Of a stretch of DNA of 10,204 bases, positions 8,101 to 10,204 are shown piece by piece. Location: contig JAISKG010000272.1 of assembly GCA_031261015.1 (NCBI GenBank), forward strand, positions 1-10,204, in the 5' to 3' direction. Made by a program: the position numbers and the translations under genes. Each line of letters opens with the position of its first letter. The first letter of the stretch is position 1. The notes under the pieces are model-generated. The model ran no database searches, was not told the origin of the DNA, and saw nothing but the letters and a program-made list of their open reading frames with translations. The DNA comes from Dysgonamonadaceae bacterium (GTDB lineage: Bacteria > Bacteroidota > Bacteroidia > Bacteroidales > Azobacteroidaceae).

Positions 8101-8812
8101 TAGATTTAGTCTTGAAAAAATCGGGTTTATCTCCCGAAGCCGGAGCAAATTGCTCAACCACAGGCCCTTCGTTGAAAGCAACATTATCTTTATAAGCCGA
8201 AACCAATTGATTCGGATTTTTCTGTGCTGTCTTTGTAATTAATTGAAACAAAGTAGATTTTTTCTCTACTCCATCAATCACAAACACTCCGTTGAATATT
8301 TTGTGGCGGCAATGTTCCGAATTGACTTGCGAAAAGCCGAAGACTTCGCTATCAGTTAGTTTTCTATTTAATTTCCGGCTTACTTCGTTCAGATAATCAA
8401 TTTCTTCTGCGCTCAAAGCCAAGCCTTCTTGTTGATTGTAAGCGGCAATATCGTCGATCAGCAAAATTTCGTCCGGCTTTTTATCAATGGTGAAAACCGT
8501 TTGATCGATGCCGGAATAAACCGTTTGCAGCATCGGGTCGTAAGTCGCCGCCTCGTTTTCAACAATAAAAAATTCTTCGATGCGCGCGATGCCCGGAATG
8601 CCCATGATTTGGGCGATTTCGACTGCATTGGTGCTCCAAGGCGTGATCATTTCACGACGCGGGCCGACTAACCGCGCTTCGATCTTTCCTTTATCAATGA
8701 GTTCGGCATTACCGAACAGCCATACTAATTTTTGAAGATCTGCCGGCGAGAGCGTAACGCTAACATCAACAGCAAGAATCGAATCGGTTTGCGTTTTGAA
8801 AAAAAGGATCAT
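5111..8812 (-). CDS. purL: Phosphoribosylformylglycinamidine synthase (FGAM synthase), large single-chain type
   Basis: This is a 1233-residue enzyme of de novo purine synthesis. It converts FGAR, glutamine and ATP to FGAM, glutamate, ADP and phosphate in the cytoplasm. The length fits the large PurL form, close to the roughly 1295 residues of E. coli. In order it has an N-terminal PurS-like region, the linker motif NSEHCRHK (His167-Cys168), the first AIRS-like ATP domain with KAETHNFPTTVEPFNGAATG (His249) and DRLGGGKASLP, then HDHGAGGHLN, then a second AIRS-like half with GHDISAGGMITTLLEMCFG. A C-terminal class I glutaminase domain carries the nucleophile in LGICNGCQ (Cys1074) and the partners in MPHLER (His1187, Glu1189). 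All key residues are present, so it should be active. It starts at the ATG at 8812 behind a short leader and its own promoter. It is alone on this strand with no other pur gene in view. Confidence 0.98.
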   Translation of the reverse strand: MILFFKTQTDSILAVDVSVTLSPADLQKLVWLFGNAELIDKGKIEARLVGPRREMITPWSTNAVEIAQIMGIPGIARIEEFFIVENEAATYDPMLQTVYSGIDQTVFTIDKKPDEILLIDDIAAYNQQEGLALSAEEIDYLNEVSRKLNRKLTDSEVFGFSQVNSEHCRHKIFNGVFVIDGVEKKSTLFQLITKTAQKNPNQLVSAYKDNVAFNEGPVVEQFAPASGDKPDFFKTKSIETVLSLKAETHNFPTTVEPFNGAATGTGGEIRDRLGGGKASLPIAGTAVYMTAYPRTEYDRPWENAMPPRKWLYQTPEQILIKASNGASDFGNKFGQPLICGSVLTFEHEENNKQYAYDKVIMLAGGVGFAAKKDALKGEPEAGEKVVVLGGDNYRIGMGGGAVSSVDTGQYASGIELNAVQRANPEMQKRVANVIRTLAESERNPIVSIHDHGAGGHLNCLSELVESTGGSIEMDKLPVGDPTLSAKEIIGNESQERMGLLLPKDAINQVRAIAERERSPMYVVGETTGDMQFVFTQPDGRKPLDMQLCDFFGKPPRTVMNDTTIFEHFQEIKYDVKHLQEYLEDVLQLEAVACKDWLTNKVDRSVTGKVARQQCQGEIQLPLSDLGAVALDYRGEAGIATSIGHAPQAALIDPAAGSVLAVAEALTNIVFAPLKEHLASVSLSANWMWPSKNPGEDSRLYRAVEACSDFACELGINIPTGKDSLSMTQKYGEKKVFAPGTVIISAGAEVSDVKKIVSPVLVNHRYSVLYHIDFSCDKSKLGGSAFAQSQNRLGGQAPAVRNPEYFKNAFNAIQMLIDQGLILAGHDISAGGMITTLLEMCFGNTEGGLEIQLDRLCEPDLIKLLFSENPGIVIQVIDKKRVKDFLREQGIGYTKIGRPCKERHILLTHNEAQYHFGIDHLRDVWFTSSYLLDRKQSGEAKAKERFDNYKQQPLLLKFKKSFGGLLENYALSFDRPLSGIKAAIIREKGTNGEREMAYSLYLAGFDVKDVHMTDLASGRETLEDVQMIVFCGGFSNSDVLGSAKGWAGAFRYNEKSKQALENFYARPDTLSLGICNGCQLMMELNLIYPEHETPPVMLHNDSHKFESEFVSVTIPQNRSVMFKSLSGSKLGIWVAHGEGKFHLPLEEKKYAVAAKYTYDGYPGNPNGSDYSVAGLCSNDGRHLAMMPHLERAIFPWQWAYYPKDRKADEVSPWIEAFVNARKWIEENHRQSSAK

Positions 8813-8839
8813 GAGAATAATCTATGAGTAATTTGAGTG

Positions 8840-8870
8840 CAAAAGTAACAAAAAAAAGTCCCTTGTTCAA
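8840..8870 (-). promoter_or_regulatory. Putative purL promoter (-33 and -7 boxes)
   Basis: On the minus strand TACTTTTG (8847-8840) fits TAnnTTTG, and a TTG (8870-8868) lies 20 bases upstream. The start point would be near 8834, with a leader of about 20 bases before the purL ATG at 8812. The -33 box falls inside the hairpin that terminates the upstream gene. That leader is too short to hold a purine riboswitch. Confidence 0.5.
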
Positions 8871-8879
8871 GGGACTTTT
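8851..8879 (-). terminator. Intrinsic terminator of the Cys-rich protein gene
   Basis: A perfect 11-bp inverted repeat, AAAAGTCCCTT (8854-8864) against AAGGGACTTTT (8869-8879), encloses a 4-base loop. Read on the minus strand it begins 4 bases after the stop codon of the small upstream gene and ends in seven T. This is a textbook rho-independent terminator that should insulate purL from that gene. It is a poor terminator in the plus direction, where the T run is only four long. Confidence 0.88.
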
Positions 8880-8883
8880 GTAA

Positions 8884-9162
8884 TTATTTCGTTTCCGAAA
8901 CCTTAGCTGCTTCTTTTTTGTGACATTCCTCTGCTTTTTTCTCGGGACATTCAGCTTTTTCTTTCTTAGCCTTGCAGCATCCTTCTTTTTTAGCTTGCTC
9001 TTTACAAGCTTCTTTTTTCTTCGGACACTCTTCTTTTTTCTTCTCGCATTGTTCTTTCTTCGCTTTGCAAGGAGTTTCTTCTTTCTTGGCGTCTTGAGCC
9101 ATTACCGACGTTGTGGCGGCAACGAAGATTATCATCAGCGCCGTGCATAAAATCTTTTTCAT
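8884..9162 (-). CDS. Small exported Lys/Glu/Cys-rich protein of unknown function
   Basis: This protein has 92 residues. Residues 1-22 are a classical Sec signal peptide: KK, a hydrophobic core and VMA before the likely cleavage at residue 22/23. It is not a lipoprotein signal, since Cys6 sits before the hydrophobic core. The mature part of about 70 residues is nearly all Lys, Glu, Ala, Gln and Cys, with eight cysteines at 32, 39, 46, 53, 62, 63, 72 and 80. The first four are exactly seven apart, in repeats like CEKKKEE and CPKKKEA, so a helix would carry them along one face. The composition suggests a charged, helical periplasmic protein that could bind metal or form disulfides; this is inference and no family is recognised with certainty. 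The gene has its own -7-like element and a strong terminator, so it looks like an independent unit. Its complement gives a Phe-rich frame that is an artefact. Confidence 0.8.
   Translation of the reverse strand: MKKILCTALMIIFVAATTSVMAQDAKKEETPCKAKKEQCEKKKEECPKKKEACKEQAKKEGCCKAKKEKAECPEKKAEECHKKEAAKVSETK
8898..9083 (-). repeat. Degenerate 21-bp (7-codon) coding repeats in the Cys-rich gene
   Basis: The mature region is built from imperfect units of about 7 codons of the form Cys-x-Lys-Lys-Lys-Glu-x. They are clearest around Cys32 to Cys53 and looser afterwards (spacings 9, 1, 9 and 8). The low-complexity AAA/GAA codon runs could allow unit gain or loss by replication slippage. Confidence 0.6.
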
Positions 9163-9202
9163 GTTTACTTTAATTTATGAAGTTAATATTAATTTTCTCC
9201 GG

Positions 9203-9210
9203 CAAAGGTA
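9203..9210 (-). promoter_or_regulatory. Putative -7 element of the Cys-rich protein gene
   Basis: On the minus strand TACCTTTG (9210-9203), followed by CC, is a perfect TAnnTTTG. No convincing -33 box is seen at about 19-20 bases. Transcription would start near 9196-9198, giving a leader of about 35 bases before the ATG at 9162. Confidence 0.45.
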
Positions 9211-9274
9211 AAATAAATTTTCAAATTAACCTAAAAATAACATTTTGTTAACCCGGTTTTTGAATAAATAGCCT

Positions 9275-9282
9275 TTCCTTTG
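9275..9282 (+). promoter_or_regulatory. Possible -7 element of the Rpn-family gene
   Basis: TTCCTTTG followed by CA is one base off TAnnTTTG and lies 25 bases before the ATG at 9308. Upstream TTTG boxes at 9244-9247 and 9259-9262 are at non-ideal distances. The rest of the 145-base divergent gap (9163-9307) is AT-rich and shows nothing else that can be named. Confidence 0.3.
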
Positions 9283-9307
9283 CACATTGAGTTTATCAGG
9301 AACCAAA

Positions 9308-10057
9308 ATGATTAAAAAATTTCACCAACGAAACGATTATCTATGGAAAGGTCTTTTGGAAGATGTCTTCGATGACTTTTTACGCTTCATGCATCCCGAT
9401 GCCGATGAAATTTTCGATTTTGGACGAGGCATCACTTTTCTTGACAAAGAATTAGCTCAATTATTCCCGACAGAAGAAGAGGATGAATATACCGTGAAAA
9501 TTGTGGACAAATTAGCTAAAGTCTATACGAAAGAAGGAGATGAGAAATGGGTATTGATTCATTGTGAAGTGCAGGCAAAATACAGCAAAGATTTCTCGCA
9601 ACGGATGTTTGCATATTTTTCCCGAATTTGGGACAAATACAACAAGCCAATTTCAGCTTACGCGATTCTGACGGAAAATAACCGGAAATCCCGTCCCAAT
9701 CAATTTGTAATGAAGTTTTTGAATACAAAGTTGATTTATCAATATGAAATATATAAAATTGCTCAACAGAATAAGGAAGAATTGATGCAAAGCAATAACC
9801 CGTTTGCGATGGTGGTTCTCACCGTCCTCTCCGTTTTCGATGGAAAAGATCTGGGCAACATGCAAGAGCACGATGCCGCTTTGATGGAAATCAAACTTTG
9901 CTTGTCGAAAAAATTCTTGGCAATGGAGTTGCCGAAAGACAAAATTCGTATGATAATGAACTTCTTAAAGAGCTATATTCATTTTGCAAATCCGGAAAAT
10001 AATATTACTTTTGATGCACAATTAGATCATATAAACAGAAAGGAGCAAACTATGTGA
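9308..10057 (+). CDS. Rpn-family putative transposase/nuclease (PD-(D/E)XK fold), ended by an in-frame TGA
   Basis: The product is 249 residues up to the TGA. It matches the family annotated as Rpn recombination-promoting nuclease/putative transposase (YhgA-like), common in Bacteroidetes and cyanobacteria. Family marks are WKGLLEDVFDDFLRFMHPDA at 13-32, FLDKELAQLFP at 44-54, VDKLAKVYTKEGDEKWVLIHCEVQ at 66-89, RMFAYFSRIWDKYNKPISAYAILT at 99-122 and MNFLKSYIHFANPE at 217-230. Likely catalytic residues of the PD-(D/E)XK core are Asp67 and the Glu87-x-Gln89 pair. Such proteins cut DNA and can stimulate RecA-independent recombination; their cellular role is debated. The chosen start is the ATG at 9308; a TTG at 9287 lies too close to the promoter-like element. 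The frame continues open past the TGA with family-like sequence, so this is probably a C-terminally truncated or decaying copy. No inverted repeats or target duplication were seen around it. Confidence 0.8.
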   Translation: MIKKFHQRNDYLWKGLLEDVFDDFLRFMHPDADEIFDFGRGITFLDKELAQLFPTEEEDEYTVKIVDKLAKVYTKEGDEKWVLIHCEVQAKYSKDFSQRMFAYFSRIWDKYNKPISAYAILTENNRKSRPNQFVMKFLNTKLIYQYEIYKIAQQNKEELMQSNNPFAMVVLTVLSVFDGKDLGNMQEHDAALMEIKLCLSKKFLAMELPKDKIRMIMNFLKSYIHFANPENNITFDAQLDHINRKEQTM

Positions 10058-10204
10058 ATAGAAGAATTGATTTTGACCACAGAAAGAAAACGTGCGGAAA
10101 AACTTGGTATGGAAAAAATTCTCTCTAATATGATACGAAAAATTTCGGATGACGAATCTATTGCCGACTTAGCCGGCGTACCATTAGATGTAGTCCGAAA
10201 AACA
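10058..10204 (+). pseudogene. In-frame C-terminal remnant of the Rpn-family gene beyond the TGA
   Basis: The 49 codons after the TGA at 10055-10057 stay in the same frame without a stop to the window edge. They begin IEELILTTERKRAEKLGMEK and end in DDESIADLAGVPLDVVRKT. This is the expected tail of the family: a charged helix after a conserved Thr-Met-Gly-Ile-Glu-Glu, then a short helix-turn-helix-like segment. A single change of GGA (Gly) to TGA would explain the break. The tail might also be made by restarting at the ATG at 10109, but no ribosome binding site precedes it. The true 3' end lies outside the window. Confidence 0.72.

Noticed and set aside
7445..8242. Plus-strand open frames of 126-133 codons opposite purL
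   Set aside because: They lie wholly antisense to a conserved, intact purL and their products show no family features, so they are shadow frames.
8813..8840. Purine riboswitch before purL
   Set aside because: The leader after the likely promoter is about 20 bases and has no room for an aptamer.
8920..9150. Phe-rich plus-strand frame resembling a membrane protein
   Set aside because: It is the complement of Lys/Glu codon runs (AAA/GAA read as TTT/TTC) in the real minus-strand gene.
9287..9307. TTG start at 9287 for the Rpn-family gene
   Set aside because: It sits 5 bases after the -7-like element; the ATG at 9308 begins the MIKKFHQRNDYLWKG sequence expected of the family.
10041..10057. AGGAG followed by ATG-TGA as a start-stop regulatory element
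   Set aside because: The bases encode the family-typical KEQTM, so the Shine-Dalgarno likeness is best explained as coding sequence; the other nearby start (GTG at 10054) runs into a stop after 24 codons.
10055..10057. Alternative genetic code with TGA read as glycine
   Set aside because: TGA ends the GT2-DUF4922 and SpoIID-like genes at sensible places, and no other internal TGA occurs in the long genes here.

Overview
This window looks like chromosomal DNA from a member of the Bacteroidota, most likely Bacteroidales. Four independent observations support that. The purL product is the long single-chain type and resembles Bacteroidetes PurL. The genes carry almost no strong Shine-Dalgarno sequences. 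Several intergenic gaps contain the Bacteroidetes -7 promoter element TAnnTTTG. The gene set (a GT2-DUF4922 fusion, a SpoIID-like protein, an AmpG-like permease and an Rpn/PD-(D/E)XK putative transposase) is familiar from that phylum. Base composition is moderate and fairly even. No rRNA, tRNA, CRISPR array or IS ends were seen. No stretch over 300 bases lacks a gene.

Layout. (1) 1-504, minus: the N-terminal part of a BadF/BadG-type sugar kinase (GlcNAc/MurNAc kinase-like), which runs off the left edge. (2) 505-585: an 81-bp divergent promoter gap. (3) 586-5163, plus: a tight three-gene operon. It encodes a 724-residue GT2 glycosyltransferase fused to a DUF4922 (HIT/GalT-like) domain, then a SpoIID/LytB-like lytic transglycosylase overlapping it by ATGA, then an AmpG-like MFS permease 4 bp further on. 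(4) 5111-8812, minus: full-length purL, converging on the permease gene with a 53-bp overlap of coding sequence. (5) 8813-8883: a strong intrinsic terminator followed at once by a purL promoter. (6) 8884-9162, minus: a small exported Lys/Glu/Cys-rich protein with cysteines on a 7-residue period. (7) 9163-9307: an AT-rich divergent gap with promoter-like elements. (8) 9308-10057, plus: an Rpn-family putative transposase/nuclease. Its frame is broken by one TGA but continues open, with family-like sequence, to the right edge.

How the genes may work together. The divergently transcribed kinase, the SpoIID-like glycan-cleaving enzyme and the AmpG-like importer together suggest peptidoglycan (amino sugar) salvage. 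AmpG-like import would bring in muropeptides or amino sugars, the SpoIID-like enzyme would cleave glycan, and the kinase would phosphorylate the freed sugar. The SpoIID-like protein has no visible signal peptide, so it may act in the cytoplasm on imported material. The GT2-DUF4922 fusion is the least understood member. Its HxHxQ motif is the GalT/GDP-galactose-phosphorylase signature, so one polypeptide may couple nucleotide-sugar chemistry with glycosyl transfer. PurL belongs to purine synthesis and appears to be an unrelated neighbour. The Cys-rich protein and the Rpn gene are accessory.
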